The notes: generated from the letters alone by a model not told the origin. 64,000 bases of DNA from Acinetobacter calcoaceticus ANC 3811 (GCF_000399665.1 NZ_KB976986.1:2563261-2627260); one strand, 5' to 3'. Positions 1 through 9,850 are shown, counted from the first letter of the stretch. Program-made: numbers and translations.

Positions 1-1
1 A

Positions 2-568
2 TGGAAATGGTCAACTGTTTTATTAGTCAGCTGGAATACCTCCATTAGTATATATTTACTACATATTTGGCAGCTCATGAAAAGTGCTGATCATTCACAA
101 ATGCAGCAGCAAGCTAAAAAACAAGATGAAAGCAAATGGGTCATTATGCTCATTGTTTTATTAGCTTTAAGCATGTGTCTAGTTGCTATTTTAATACAGC
201 TCTCACAGCTTCCTTCTGATCATTCTGCAAAGTTAGGACATGTCGCTTTAGCTTTACTCACTATTGTTTCGGCATGGCTTTTTATGCATACCGTTTTTGC
301 TCTACATTATGCCCATGATTTTTACATGGCTTTATCTAGAAATGAAGAAAACGGTGGTTTAGATTTCCCAGGAACAAAACAGCCCACCTATCCTGATTTT
401 CTATATTTTAGTTATATCATTGGGACTTCTGCTCAAACTGCCGATGTTTCGATTACCACCAAACATATGCGTCTTTTAAACTTATTTCACGCAGTGTTGT
501 CTTTTGGGTTTAATACCACCATTTTAGCGATCTGTATTAACGTTGCTGCTGGCTTTCTGACCAACTAA
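2..568 (+). CDS. DUF1345 family membrane protein, 5' end outside window
   Basis: The reading frame is open from base 2 to the stop at 568, and an internal ATG at 77 is not the real start because the sequence before it also reads as membrane protein (WNTSISIYLLHIW). The visible 188 residues carry hydrophobic segments around residues 46-65, 72-98 and 160-185, and the stretch DFLYFSYIIGTSAQTADV that is typical of DUF1345 proteins. DUF1345 members are inner-membrane proteins of about 210-220 residues with no assigned function, so roughly 30 N-terminal residues lie upstream of the window. It is followed at once by a hairpin that terminates the opposing gene. Family assignment is firm; function is unknown. 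Confidence 0.85.
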   Translation, partial: WKWSTVLLVSWNTSISIYLLHIWQLMKSADHSQMQQQAKKQDESKWVIMLIVLLALSMCLVAILIQLSQLPSDHSAKLGHVALALLTIVSAWLFMHTVFALHYAHDFYMALSRNEENGGLDFPGTKQPTYPDFLYFSYIIGTSAQTADVSITTKHMRLLNLFHAVLSFGFNTTILAICINVAAGFLTN

Positions 569-582
569 AACGTGTATTTAGA

Positions 583-611
583 AAATAAAAAAGTCACCCA
601 AATGGGTGACT
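583..611 (-). terminator. Rho-independent terminator of the GST gene
   Basis: A perfect 9-bp stem (AGTCACCCA/TGGGTGACT, 592-600 and 603-611) is followed on the minus strand by a T-rich run. It lies 16 bases after the GST stop codon and may also stop + strand transcription from the DUF1345 gene. Confidence 0.8.
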
Positions 612-626
612 CTGAACAGTATAGGT

Positions 627-1232
627 TTACAACAATGAGCCCATAGTGCTTTGTTTTAAGCCTTCGCGTTGTTTGATGGTTTCAAGATAACGCGTAATGG
701 CTGGATGGGATTCAATAGCACCCATCTTCAATTGCCATAACAGCATTGCGCCAACACTTACATCTGCGGCAGTAAATTGTTCACCACATACATACGGATT
801 TGCTTCACTGAGCCCTTGTACTAAAGCTTGGTAAGCATCGTTGTAATCACCATAACCCACAAACATTTTTTGCTCAGGAGATACGTCAATTCCAAGCGCT
901 TTATTAACACCAGCAGCTTCCCATGGACCAGCCATCACAAATAACCAGCGGTAGTAAAGGCCGCGTTTTGGATCATCGAGTGCAGGAGCTAAACCTTTAT
1001 CGAAAAATTTATCAGCAAGATAAGCACAGATTGCACCTAGCTCATAAATCACCACATCGCCGTCCACCAATACTGGCACTTTTCCAAAAGGATTAATTTT
1101 TAGATATTCTGGTGTTTTCATTTCAGTCTTATATTCGACTTCAATACGTTCACAATCAACACCTAATTCGACTAAAAGCCAGTCGACCACAACACCACGT
1201 GATTCTTTGTTAGTATAAAGTTTAAGGCTCAT
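627..1232 (-). CDS. Glutathione S-transferase family protein
   Basis: This 201-residue protein has the two-domain layout of cytosolic glutathione S-transferases. Residues 1-78 form the thioredoxin-like N-terminal domain, with NPFGKVPVL holding the cis-proline of the glutathione site and YELGAICAYLAD closing the domain. Residues about 85-200 form the helical C-terminal domain with the conserved FTAADVS helix motif. Enzymes of this family conjugate or reduce substrates with glutathione in the cytoplasm; the substrate cannot be read from sequence. The gene lies 49 bases downstream of a WYL-type regulator on the same strand, so the two are probably co-transcribed and the regulator may control it. 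Length and start are normal. Confidence 0.88.
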   Translation of the reverse strand: MSLKLYTNKESRGVVVDWLLVELGVDCERIEVEYKTEMKTPEYLKINPFGKVPVLVDGDVVIYELGAICAYLADKFFDKGLAPALDDPKRGLYYRWLFVMAGPWEAAGVNKALGIDVSPEQKMFVGYGDYNDAYQALVQGLSEANPYVCGEQFTAADVSVGAMLLWQLKMGAIESHPAITRYLETIKQREGLKQSTMGSLL

Positions 1233-1281
1233 TTTTATGGCTCCTTGTTTATCGTGGAACCTAGTCTACAAAACCTCTTTG

Positions 1282-2001
1282 TCAGTTTTTGTCAGTAGTC
1301 TTCGATTCTTGTGCCCACCACTTCTGAAATAATTGTTGCTTAAATGATGGATATAATTCTTGGCTTAAACTCAGCTGCTGAATACGATCAAGTCTAAAAT
1401 GTCTAAAATCCTGCCTGAGTTCACACCATGCAGCCAATAAAATTTTGTCATTAAAATATCCCAAGGCAAAAGGCCACAAGGTTCGAACACTACTTCGTTG
1501 CTGCTCATCATGATAATGCAGCGAAATTTTGACTTGCTGCCGAATGGCTAAACGCACCTGTTCGACTCGATTTTCATCTACAGGCAGCCACGTATTAAAC
1601 GCTCTTAAAGTCGTTTGCTGTAATAAATATTGACGATGCTCAGGCAAAACAGAATTCAATTTAGCTAATACAGATGTAGATGCCGATTGTAACGATTGAT
1701 CTGGCACACTCTTCAACCAATACAATGCCAAAAAAATAGCTTCGACTTCATTTTCATTGAGTGTCATTGGCGGCAGTACAATATCTTCTTTAAGCTGAAA
1801 ACCTATACCTGCCGATGCCTCAATGGCGACCCCCTGCTCACGTAAGCTATCGATGTCCCGATAGACACTCCGGACACTAATTCCCATACGCTCAGCGAGA
1901 ACTTGTGCTGTGATTGGATAACGGGCTTCACGAAGTTGTTGTAAAAGATTTAATAGACGAATAGAACGACGCATTTTTCTCTTCTTATTGTTATTAGACA
2001 T
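1282..2001 (-). CDS. YafY-type HTH/WYL-domain transcriptional regulator
   Basis: This is a 239-residue DNA-binding regulator. Residues about 12-65 form a DeoR-like winged helix-turn-helix (AERMGISVRSVYRDIDSLR is the recognition region). After a linker, residues about 140-220 form a WYL domain, which in this family binds a ligand or nucleic acid and changes DNA affinity; the usual WYL signature is degenerate here (LWPFALGYFNDKILLAAWC). Such YafY-type regulators usually control a neighbouring enzyme gene, and the closest candidate is the glutathione S-transferase just downstream on the same strand. The start at 2001 is the first in-frame ATG, and the basic N-terminus fits a DNA-binding protein. 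Confidence 0.88.
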   Translation of the reverse strand: MSNNNKKRKMRRSIRLLNLLQQLREARYPITAQVLAERMGISVRSVYRDIDSLREQGVAIEASAGIGFQLKEDIVLPPMTLNENEVEAIFLALYWLKSVPDQSLQSASTSVLAKLNSVLPEHRQYLLQQTTLRAFNTWLPVDENRVEQVRLAIRQQVKISLHYHDEQQRSSVRTLWPFALGYFNDKILLAAWCELRQDFRHFRLDRIQQLSLSQELYPSFKQQLFQKWWAQESKTTDKN

Positions 2002-2003
2002 AG

Positions 2004-2031
2004 AATAAGAGGGAATAAATTCCCCCTTCTT
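2004..2031 (-). terminator. Possible terminator after the HAD phosphatase gene
   Basis: A short stem (GGGAA/TTCCC with a four-base loop, extended by three outer pairs) lies just past the HAD stop codon at 2045 and is followed on the minus strand by a modest TTATT run. It also sits directly upstream of the WYL regulator. The stem is weak. Confidence 0.45.
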
Positions 2032-2044
2032 ATATTATTCTAAA

Positions 2045-2719
2045 TTATGCAACATCTACCGTAGATAACTTTGCATACTCTCTTAAAAAGTTGTGCAGGT
2101 CAGGTACATCTTTGGCAATGGTTAAAGGCTGGAACTGTTGTAGAACTTCGATCGAATGCACGCCATAGCCCACACCAATTCGTGGCATGTTTAACCGCTG
2201 AGCCATCTCAAGGTCATAGCTACTATCACCAATCATTACCGCACGCTCAACACTCACTCCAGTGACTGTTAAGATTTCTTGCAACATGAGTGGATCTGGT
2301 TTTGATCGAGTTTCATTGGCTGCTCGAGTCACATCAAAAAGATGAGTACTCTGTGTTTTTGCGATTACACGATCTAACCCACGACGGTTTTTACCCGTCG
2401 CGACTGCAAGTTTTAAATCTTGTGCTTTTAAATCATTTAATAGCTCAGCAATACCATCGAACCATGCATCATTTGTAGAGTTCGCAATATAGTGATCGCC
2501 ATATGCTTTTAAAATTGAATCATGTAACTCAGGTGCTTCTGGAAATAGGGTTTGCATAACTTCCGGCAAACCTAAACCAATAATGCTTTTTGCTGCTTCA
2601 TCTGTTAAAGACAATTCATGCTGCTCTGCGGCATGTTGCAAGCTAGCAACAATCTGTCCAACAGAGTTATATAAAGTCCCATCCCAGTCGAAAATAACTA
2701 ATTCAGTTTTTAAACTCAT
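2045..2719 (-). CDS. HAD-superfamily hydrolase (phosphoglycolate phosphatase-like)
   Basis: This 224-residue protein is a subfamily IA haloacid-dehalogenase-type phosphatase. Motif I is FDWDGTLYNS (residues 10-19) with the nucleophilic and acid/base aspartates, motif II is around AVATGK, motif III includes the lysine in RSKPDPLM, and motif IV is MIGDSSYDLEMA. A helical cap sits between motif I and motif II. Family members hydrolyse small phosphorylated metabolites; the substrate is not determined by sequence. The start codon overlaps the rluC stop codon (ATGA), so the pair is translationally coupled, the same rluC-HAD arrangement seen in related gammaproteobacteria. Confidence 0.88.
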   Translation of the reverse strand: MSLKTELVIFDWDGTLYNSVGQIVASLQHAAEQHELSLTDEAAKSIIGLGLPEVMQTLFPEAPELHDSILKAYGDHYIANSTNDAWFDGIAELLNDLKAQDLKLAVATGKNRRGLDRVIAKTQSTHLFDVTRAANETRSKPDPLMLQEILTVTGVSVERAVMIGDSSYDLEMAQRLNMPRIGVGYGVHSIEVLQQFQPLTIAKDVPDLHNFLREYAKLSTVDVA

Positions 2720-3648
2720 TTTGCCACTCTCAAAGCCTTTAATAACTGGATCATGTCTTCTGGCAACGGTGCTTCAATCGGTGGATAACCCGGAATATCT
2801 AAACGCATTGCGTGTAAACATAGACGGCGTGCTTCAGGACCAGTGTACGCAGTCGCGTGTCCATATTTGTCATCGCCAATCAATGGATGTCCAATGCTTA
2901 AACCATGCACACGGATCTGATGAGTACGACCTGACAAAGGTGAAGCATGGATCAATGTTGCATTTTTAAAGCGCTCTGCGACAACCCATTCAGTTTTACT
3001 TGGCTTGCCATCTTTAGTCACACGGACACGACGCTCGCCATTTGCCAGCTCATATCGCAATAAAGGCGCATCAATTAACTGCTTATCTAAGCTCACTTGA
3101 CCTTTAACAATTGCAGCATAGGTTTTACGAATTTTATGCTCACGCAACATATCTTGTAATTGTTTTAATGTGCTACGTTTTTTACTAATCATGACCAGAC
3201 CTGAAGTATCACGGTCAATACGATGAATAAGTTCTAAATATTTTTTGCCTGTCGCTGCACGTAGTGCCTCAATCAAACCATATGCCATACCACTGCCCCC
3301 ATGGACAGCAATACCTGAAGGTTTGTTAACAACTAATAGACCTTCATCTTCATACACCACACGGCTTAATAAGCCTTGTGCTACACTATCACTGACAGGA
3401 GCGGCTGTTTCATCTTTTTGTTCGTAACGAATTGGAGCAACACGAATCTGGTCGCCAATCTCAAGTTTAGTCTCAGCTTTTACACGTTTTTTATTTACTC
3501 GAACCTGACTTTCACGAATCAAACGATAAATACGACTTTTAGGTACACCTTTTAAACGCGAGAACAGGAAATTATCAATTCGTTGTCCTGCTTGATGTTC
3601 ATCCACCTCAAACCAAGTGACACTTTGCCATTGCTGTGTAGAATTCAT
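2716..3648 (-). CDS. rluC: 23S rRNA pseudouridine synthase RluC
   Basis: This 310-residue enzyme isomerises specific uridines of 23S rRNA to pseudouridine. An N-terminal S4 RNA-binding domain (residues about 20-80, SRIYRLIRESQVRVNKKRV) is followed by the RluA-type catalytic domain with the active-site motif HRIDRDTSGL around residue 142 and the SGRTHQIRVH motif near residue 240. Length and domain order match RluC, which modifies 955, 2504 and 2580 in E. coli. It lies upstream of and overlaps the HAD phosphatase gene by four bases, and it is divergent from rne, the same neighbourhood as in E. coli and Pseudomonas, which supports RluC over RluD. Confidence 0.93.
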   Translation of the reverse strand: MNSTQQWQSVTWFEVDEHQAGQRIDNFLFSRLKGVPKSRIYRLIRESQVRVNKKRVKAETKLEIGDQIRVAPIRYEQKDETAAPVSDSVAQGLLSRVVYEDEGLLVVNKPSGIAVHGGSGMAYGLIEALRAATGKKYLELIHRIDRDTSGLVMISKKRSTLKQLQDMLREHKIRKTYAAIVKGQVSLDKQLIDAPLLRYELANGERRVRVTKDGKPSKTEWVVAERFKNATLIHASPLSGRTHQIRVHGLSIGHPLIGDDKYGHATAYTGPEARRLCLHAMRLDIPGYPPIEAPLPEDMIQLLKALRVAK

Positions 3649-3737
3649 ACTAATATTTAAACCTGAATTTTTGCTAAATTTGATTAAAAAATGACCGTTT
3701 AGCTTAGTTTTTTCACAAGAAATCTAAGCTTAGCCCA

Positions 3738-3766
3738 TAGGCAGATGCTGCAAGGTTTGATATAGT
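3738..3766 (+). promoter_or_regulatory. Candidate sigma-70 promoter of rne
   Basis: A -35-like TAGGCA (3738-3743) and a -10-like TATAGT (3761-3766) are separated by 17 bases. Each matches four to five of six consensus positions. A start near 3773 would give rne a leader of about 600 nt. This is inference from sequence only. Confidence 0.4.
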
Positions 3767-3772
3767 CAGCGC

Positions 3773-4369
3773 ACGGATACCGCCGTAAGTGAACATCTAA
3801 TAGGGAATTTCCCTGATTGAAACCTCAATCAAAATGATGCTTTCACCATCAGCTCGGATAGGTCCTAAAGAATTATGCCGACGCCGAAGGCTTATTATAT
3901 CGGCAAAATGACAAACTGTTGCGTTTAATTCAGTTTGTTCAAAAAAATATGTTACCAACTCTAGTTGGTTATGGAACGTAAACTGATACACATCAGACAA
4001 ATCGCTCCTTAATGTTGCCTTCAGGCTAAAGCGTTGATGCATTGGAACTGCCGAAAGCACCGATACGATGAACATTCCGTATCAAACTTCTAAAAAGAAG
4101 TCACTTCGCGCACAATGACAGTGAAAGTCATTAACCAATGCACCGCTCACCCGCCAGTGAAGCACTAAGGAAGTCCGATTTAAAGGTTGAAGCAGTATTG
4201 CCTACATCACAGACGAGAATCGAAGTTCAGGCTAAATGTAGCCGGTAACAGATGACTCAGACCACAAATATTTTGAGATCTGGGAAATGATCCGTCATGT
4301 TCGATGTTCGTTCAGCACCTTTAAGTTTGTGCGATATGTTTGTGTGGGTCACTATTAGGTGTCACACCC
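3773..4369 (+). promoter_or_regulatory. Long structured 5' leader of rne
   Basis: About 600 bases upstream of rne have no credible gene but contain many short inverted repeats: a TGATTGA/TCAATCA hairpin (about 3813-3830), CCAACtctaGTTGG (about 3956-3969), ACTTCTaaaaAGAAGT (about 4086-4101) and others. In E. coli, rne has a 361-nt leader whose stem-loops let RNase E cleave and autoregulate its own message, and a different conserved leader motif has been described for Pseudomonadales (I recall the name rne-II). The position and structure here fit such an autoregulatory leader. The exact fold was not computed. Confidence 0.6.
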
Positions 4370-7300
4370 ATGAAACGTATGTTGATTAATGCAACTCACG
4401 CAGAAGAAGTCCGCGTTGCACTTATCACTGGTAATCGTCTTTACGATTTTGATTTAGAAAATCGTACCCGAGAACAGAAAAAATCCAATATCTATAAAGG
4501 CCATGTAACCCGCGTAGAACCTTCTTTAGAAGCTGTGTTTGTTGAATATGGCGCAGGCCGTCAAGGCTTCTTGTCTATGCGTGAAATTGCAAATAGCTAT
4601 TTCCAAGCAGACCCGCGACAAACTTCAAACATTCGTGAACTCATCACTGAAGGTACTGAATTACTTGTTCAGGTTGAAAAAGAAGAACGTGGTAATAAAG
4701 GCGCAGCCCTTTCTACATTCATCTCACTTGCAGGACGTTATTTGGTTCTTATGCCAAACAACCCGAAAGGCGGTGGTATTAGCCGTCAAATTTCAGGTTC
4801 TGTACGTGAAGAATTAAAAGAAATTTTAGCTTCTTTAAATTTACCTCGCGGCATGAGTGTTATTGTGCGTACCGCAGGTATTGGCCGTACTCAAGAAGAA
4901 TTACAGTTAGATTTACAGCATTTGCTTGACCTTTGGGCACAAATCCAAGGCACAGCAAGTTCTGGTCCGTCTCCAATGCTTGTTCATCAAGAAGCTGGCG
5001 TAGTCACTCGCGCTATTCGCGATTACTTACGTGATGACGTTGCAGAAATCTTAATTGATAGCGAACAGGCCTATAACGAAGCGTATAACTTTGTTAAAGC
5101 AGTTATGCCACGTCAATTAGACAAACTTAAAACTTATACTTTAAACGAGCCATTGTTTGCTCATTTTGGTATTGAAAGCCAAATTCAAACTGCTTACGAG
5201 CGTGAAGTAAAACTTCCTTCTGGTGGTTCAATCGTAATTGACCAAACTGAAGCTTTAGTTTCAATCGACATTAACTCTGCGAAATCAACTCGTGGACATG
5301 ACGTTGAAGAAACTGCGCTTAATACAAACTTAGAAGCAGCAGAAGAAATTGCTCGCCAACTTCGTCTTCGTGACATTGGCGGTTTAGTTGTGATCGACTT
5401 TATTGACATGACTAAAGAACGCAACCAACGTATGGTTGAAGCAAAACTTCGTGAAGCAACACAAAGCGATCGTGCACGCATCCAGTTTGGCCAACTCTCT
5501 CGTTTTGGCTTAATGGAAATGAGCCGTCAACGCTTACGTCCATCACTTGAAGAAGCAACTGGATATGTTTGCCCACGCTGTCATGGCACGGGTATGGTTC
5601 GTGACTTACGTTCACTTTCGCTTTCAATTATGCGTAAAGTAGAAGAAATTGCACTTCGTGAACGTCATGGTGAAGTACAAGTAGAAGTTCCTGTTGAAAT
5701 TGCAGCGTTCTTACTCAATGAAAAACGCCACAGCCTTGTTTACCTAGAACAAACTTCTAGTGTTCGTGTGACTATTTTACCTCATCCGCACTTAGAAACA
5801 CCTCACTATGAAATTCAGTACAATCCAGATGGTTTTGCGCCATCTAGCTATGAGCGTACTGAAGCAACTCGTTCAAGCGAGAAAGAGTTAGGTTATGAAT
5901 CTTCTGAATGGCATTTAGAAGAAGCAGATCATGGCCATGCTCATGCAGCTCCTGCTGCAAACAACAATGCTGGTCAAAAGAAAGTAAATCAATCAGCTCA
6001 ACCTGCTGCGGCTCAACCAAGCACTCAAAAAGCAGCAAGCCCTTGCGCATGGTTAGAAAACCTTTTTGTTCAAAAACAAGCTAAAACCGTTGATCAAGCT
6101 CGTTCGGCTCAAAATGCTGCTGCGACCATTGAACAAATGGTAAATACTGGCGCTGTAAGTCGTGGCCAGTTTGGACAAGTCGTAGTACCAGCAGTTGCTG
6201 AAGTTGTTTCAGCGCCATCTAACAATGCTTATATTTCGCAATCTCCTGCTAAACAGGACGTTCGTGAGAATGTTGAAAAAGACGATAAAGTACAACAACG
6301 TCCAAACAACAAAAAACGTAAGCACAAAGAGCAACGTGAACAACATCACCATACTCAAGAGCCACAACAACAACTGCAGCAACAACCACAGCAGCAGCCA
6401 CAACAGGTTCATGAAGAAGTTGTACAGTTATCACGTCAAGAACAACGTGAGTTAAAACGTCAACAAAAACGTCCGCACTCTGATCAGCCACATCCACAAC
6501 ATCAAAATGATGGACAACAAACTGAAAATGCTGTGCCGCGTCGTGACCGTAATAACCAACAACGTCCGAACCGTCCAAATCGCCACCGCGATCCAAGCGT
6601 ATTGAATGAAAATCAAAATGCGCCGGCGGCACCAGTAGTTGTTGATGAGAAACAAATCAAGGTTAATTTGATTGATGCTCCAAAGCATGAAGTCATGAAT
6701 ACAGCCTTAGTGATCAATGTTGATCAGGCACAAAGCGAAATTATTGCTTTAACTCCTGAGCAACATGTTGAACGTACTGAAACAGCACCTGTTGTTGAAG
6801 TCGCTCAAGAGTCAGCTCCAGCACCTGTTGCTATTGTAGAAGAGACTGTAACTGCTAAAGTTGTAGAAGAAACTACGACTCCTCCAGCAGACAACAAAAC
6901 TCAACCGCAAATTCAACGTGCGAGTAATGACCCTCGTATGCGTCGCCGTGAACAACGCAACGCAAAACGTGCTAAAGCTGCGGTACCTTCTATTGCCCCA
7001 TCGCAAATTCCAGCTTTGGCGCAATATACGATTGGTAGCTTGATTCGTCATGTTTATGGTGAAGACTGCACAGTATTGATTGAACAGTTTGGCTTAGTTC
7101 CAACATTTAATCGTGCATTGCTGAAATTTGCCGAACAATACGCAAGCACTCTAGCAACTGAAGTCGTGTCTGATGCTGAAGACAAGAAGCCTGTTACTCG
7201 TGACGCAGAGCTTCCAAGCAACAAACCGTCACAAGAAGTAGAGCCTGCGCCTGTACTTGCATTGACGCCACAAAAAGAGCAAACACCACGTGTTGCTAAT

Positions 7301-7741
7301 GATCCACGTGAGCGTCGTCGTTTAGCAAAACTTGCTGCTGAACAAGCTTTTGAGCAAGTTAAACAACAACACTCAGCACCAGAAGAAGCTGCTCCTGTAG
7401 CTCCGGTTGTTGAAGAAACTGTTGTTGCTCCTGTTGCTGAAGCGCAAGCACCTGTTGAGTCAAAACAACAACCGCTTGAGCTTGATCAGGTGACTGAAGT
7501 AGCACAAAGTGAAACAACTGTAGAAGAAGCGCCAGCGACAACTGTTGTTGAAGCTCCTGTTGTGAAACAACCGAAAGCATCGACAAGAACAAAAGCAGCT
7601 ACAGAACAAGCAGTAGCACCAGCAGAAGCTACTTCAGAGGTTGAATCAGACGATTCTAAGGCAGATCTGGACAAACCAAATCGCCCTCCTCGTCGTCCTC
7701 GTGGTCGTCCACCAAAGAAAGCAAATCCTGTAGCTGAGTAA
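4370..7741 (+). CDS. rne: Ribonuclease E
   Basis: RNase E is the endonuclease that starts mRNA decay and processes rRNA and tRNA as scaffold of the degradosome. I place the start at 4370 ([18 protein letters not shown]), which aligns with the E. coli N-terminus; an ORF start 30 bases upstream adds ten non-conserved residues. In the 1123-residue product, residues about 35-125 form the S1 domain. The catalytic aspartates lie in SIDINS and VVIDFIDM (near 300 and 345), and the Zn-link CPRCHGTG is near 401. From about residue 500 the protein is disordered, with a Gln/His-rich stretch near 665-685, two copies of an NDPRxRRR motif (near 853 and 977) and a terminal RGRPPKK (near 1110). Confidence 0.97.
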   Translation: MKRMLINATHAEEVRVALITGNRLYDFDLENRTREQKKSNIYKGHVTRVEPSLEAVFVEYGAGRQGFLSMREIANSYFQADPRQTSNIRELITEGTELLVQVEKEERGNKGAALSTFISLAGRYLVLMPNNPKGGGISRQISGSVREELKEILASLNLPRGMSVIVRTAGIGRTQEELQLDLQHLLDLWAQIQGTASSGPSPMLVHQEAGVVTRAIRDYLRDDVAEILIDSEQAYNEAYNFVKAVMPRQLDKLKTYTLNEPLFAHFGIESQIQTAYEREVKLPSGGSIVIDQTEALVSIDINSAKSTRGHDVEETALNTNLEAAEEIARQLRLRDIGGLVVIDFIDMTKERNQRMVEAKLREATQSDRARIQFGQLSRFGLMEMSRQRLRPSLEEATGYVCPRCHGTGMVRDLRSLSLSIMRKVEEIALRERHGEVQVEVPVEIAAFLLNEKRHSLVYLEQTSSVRVTILPHPHLETPHYEIQYNPDGFAPSSYERTEATRSSEKELGYESSEWHLEEADHGHAHAAPAANNNAGQKKVNQSAQPAAAQPSTQKAASPCAWLENLFVQKQAKTVDQARSAQNAAATIEQMVNTGAVSRGQFGQVVVPAVAEVVSAPSNNAYISQSPAKQDVRENVEKDDKVQQRPNNKKRKHKEQREQHHHTQEPQQQLQQQPQQQPQQVHEEVVQLSRQEQRELKRQQKRPHSDQPHPQHQNDGQQTENAVPRRDRNNQQRPNRPNRHRDPSVLNENQNAPAAPVVVDEKQIKVNLIDAPKHEVMNTALVINVDQAQSEIIALTPEQHVERTETAPVVEVAQESAPAPVAIVEETVTAKVVEETTTPPADNKTQPQIQRASNDPRMRRREQRNAKRAKAAVPSIAPSQIPALAQYTIGSLIRHVYGEDCTVLIEQFGLVPTFNRALLKFAEQYASTLATEVVSDAEDKKPVTRDAELPSNKPSQEVEPAPVLALTPQKEQTPRVANDPRERRRLAKLAAEQAFEQVKQQHSAPEEAAPVAPVVEETVVAPVAEAQAPVESKQQPLELDQVTEVAQSETTVEEAPATTVVEAPVVKQPKASTRTKAATEQAVAPAEATSEVESDDSKADLDKPNRPPRRPRGRPPKKANPVAE

Positions 7742-7772
7742 ATCATTTGCTCAATTGCAGCTAATTTAAACA

Positions 7773-7806
7773 AACCTAGTCATTTCGATGACTAGGTTTT
7801 TTTTGT
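7773..7806 (+). terminator. Rho-independent terminator of rne
   Basis: An 11-bp perfect stem (AACCTAGTCAT/ATGACTAGGTT) with a stable TTCG tetraloop is followed by a run of T residues, 31 bases after the rne stop codon. It is one of the strongest terminators in the window. Confidence 0.95.
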
Positions 7807-7932
7807 TATTTTTAAACAATTAGGTTGATTGCACTAGAAGAAAAGTTTTAAAAGCATGGTGAACCATGAAAAATACTGTACTTTTGCCAACGCAACCTTT
7901 TTTGGATTGATCGAAAAATAAATAGGATTGAT

Positions 7933-9774
7933 ATGAGCCAGACAACACAGACCGATATCATTACGCTTGGTGATGTTGCAACAAGACTTCCTAGCTTCAT
8001 CCCCAAGGTACCCCATATCCTGAATGGTCTTAAACAGGCTTACTTAAGAACAGCAAATACACCAACAGGATTGGGTGTAGCTTTTGAAAAAGCTGTTAAG
8101 CGAAATCCGCAAGGTATTGCATTACTATTTGAAGATCAAAGTTACTCATATGAAGTTTTAAACGAATGGGCTAACCAGATTTCTCATTACTATCTCTCTC
8201 TTGGGGCACGTAAAGGTGACGTAATCGCCGTAATGGTTGAGAACCGTTCTGAACTTATCGCCACGATTGTAGGCTTAGCTAAAATTGGGGTAACGATTGC
8301 GCTTGTTAATACCTCTCAAGTAGGTAAGGTCCTCGCTCATAGTATCAATCTTGTAAAACCGATTGCCGTAATTGCAGGTGAAGAAGTTCGAGCTGTAATT
8401 GATGAAATTCGTCAGGACCTCAATGTTCCCAAAGACCGTTTCCATTGGTTTGCAGATCAGGCTACACGTCAAGATGCGGGAACAGCACCTCAAGGTTATG
8501 CCAATCTTGCAATAGAAATTGATAAATTTCCAAAATTCAACCCATCAACTACGCAATCTGTTCATGGAAATGATGGCCTGTTTTATATTTATACATCAGG
8601 CACTACAGGCTTACCAAAGGCTGTTATTTTCAAACACAGTCGCTGGACGCTCGCATATGGTACCTATGGTCACATTTTAAACCTTGGCCCAGATGATGTG
8701 ATGTATGTAACTTTACCGCTTTACCATGCAACAGGTGTCGTAGTTTGCTGGTGTGGTGTGATTGCAGGAAGCTCTACCCTTGCAATTCGACGTAAATATT
8801 CAACCAGTGCATTCTGGAAAGACGTTCAGAAATTTAATGCCTCTGCAATTGGCTATGTTGGAGAGCTTTGCCGTTACTTAATGGATGCCCCTACTACAGA
8901 AATTGACCGTGCCCACCGCGTAACCAAAATGATCGGTAACGGCATGCGTCCAAACATCTGGGATAAGTTCAAACAACGTTTTGGTGTGCAAGAAGTTCTT
9001 GAGCTTTATGCATCAAGTGAAGGCAATGTCGGGTTTAGTAATATTTTTAACTTTGACAACACCGTAGGTTTCTCTCCTACGCCATACGCCATTATTGAGT
9101 TTGATAAAGAGAAAAACGAACCGGTACGCGATAAAAAGGGCTGGTGTAAAAAAGTTAAAGCAGGTGAAATTGGTTTGCTAGTGGGTAAAATTACCAGTCG
9201 CTCACCTTTTGATGGCTATACGGACCCAGAAAAGAATAAATCTGTGATTATGAAAGATATCTTTAAAAAAGGTGACTCATATTTCAACACAGGTGATCTT
9301 GTTCGTAATATTGGTTTCCGTCATGCCCAATTTGTTGACCGCTTAGGCGATACCTTCCGCTGGAAAGGCGAAAATGTATCTACGACTGAAGTTGAAAACA
9401 TGGTTTGTGAATATGACAAGATTGCTGAAGCGGTGGTCTATGGTGTAGAAATTCCAAATACCAACGGTCGTGCTGGGATGGCAGCAATCACACTTGCTGA
9501 TGGTGCCGAGTTAAATGAGTCTGATTTAACCCAAATGGTTACTATATTTAAAAAATGCCTACCCGCTTACGCAGTACCCGTGTTTTTACGTGTGCAAGCT
9601 AAAGTTGAAACAACAGGCACTTTTAAATATCAAAAGAATAAATTGAAGGAAGATTCGTTTAATCCAGGCAAAACTTCTGAACGTTTACTCGCTTTATTAC
9701 CTGGTGCGAACAGCTATTGTGACGTCACAACTGAAATTTTTGACAACATTCAGGCATATAAATACCGTTTTTAG
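7933..9774 (+). CDS. Long/very-long-chain acyl-CoA synthetase (FATP/VLACS type)
   Basis: This 613-residue AMP-forming enzyme activates fatty acids to acyl-CoA through an acyl-adenylate. The P-loop-like motif YIYTSGTTGLPKA lies near residues 217-229, the VLACS-type ELYASSEGN motif near 357, and the GDTFRWKGENVSTTEVE motif with the hinge residue near 475. The sequence matches the fatty-acid-transport-protein branch (PRK08279 type) rather than classical FadD, including the missing Trp/Asp pattern of FadD. An AGGA ribosome-binding site precedes the start. It is a single-gene unit between the rne terminator and the tRNA pair. It probably feeds exogenous fatty acids into degradation or lipid storage; chain-length preference cannot be read. 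Confidence 0.9.
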   Translation: MSQTTQTDIITLGDVATRLPSFIPKVPHILNGLKQAYLRTANTPTGLGVAFEKAVKRNPQGIALLFEDQSYSYEVLNEWANQISHYYLSLGARKGDVIAVMVENRSELIATIVGLAKIGVTIALVNTSQVGKVLAHSINLVKPIAVIAGEEVRAVIDEIRQDLNVPKDRFHWFADQATRQDAGTAPQGYANLAIEIDKFPKFNPSTTQSVHGNDGLFYIYTSGTTGLPKAVIFKHSRWTLAYGTYGHILNLGPDDVMYVTLPLYHATGVVVCWCGVIAGSSTLAIRRKYSTSAFWKDVQKFNASAIGYVGELCRYLMDAPTTEIDRAHRVTKMIGNGMRPNIWDKFKQRFGVQEVLELYASSEGNVGFSNIFNFDNTVGFSPTPYAIIEFDKEKNEPVRDKKGWCKKVKAGEIGLLVGKITSRSPFDGYTDPEKNKSVIMKDIFKKGDSYFNTGDLVRNIGFRHAQFVDRLGDTFRWKGENVSTTEVENMVCEYDKIAEAVVYGVEIPNTNGRAGMAAITLADGAELNESDLTQMVTIFKKCLPAYAVPVFLRVQAKVETTGTFKYQKNKLKEDSFNPGKTSERLLALLPGANSYCDVTTEIFDNIQAYKYRF

Positions 9775-9790
9775 TTCATTTTTTAGCTAA

Positions 9791-9850
9791 ACAAGAGGAA
9801 ATCGTGCTTTTTATAGGCAATCATGCAAATGTTTTTGATTTACCTCTTGT
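9791..9850. repeat. Long inverted repeat between acyl-CoA synthetase and tRNA genes
   Basis: ACAAGAGG-AAATC (9791-9803) and GATTTACCTCTTGT (9837-9850) pair over 13 positions with one bulge around a 33-base loop. There is no T-run after it, so it is not a standard terminator. It may protect the 3' end of the synthetase mRNA or mark a short RNA. Confidence 0.5.

Noticed and set aside
3797..4075. 92-residue minus-strand ORF in the rne leader
   Set aside because: It lies antisense in a region of hairpins, has no ribosome-binding site or recognisable domain, and the leader explains the sequence better.
4340..4369. Upstream ATG for rne
   Set aside because: The added ten residues are not in the family; homology starts exactly at 4370.
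6361..6412. CAA/CAG-rich repeat in rne as a possible mobile or CRISPR-like repeat
   Set aside because: It is simple low-complexity glutamine coding in frame, with no spacer structure.
6249..6632. Several long minus-strand and alternate-frame ORFs inside rne
   Set aside because: They arise from the repetitive Gln/His-rich coding of the tail and lack start signals or homology.
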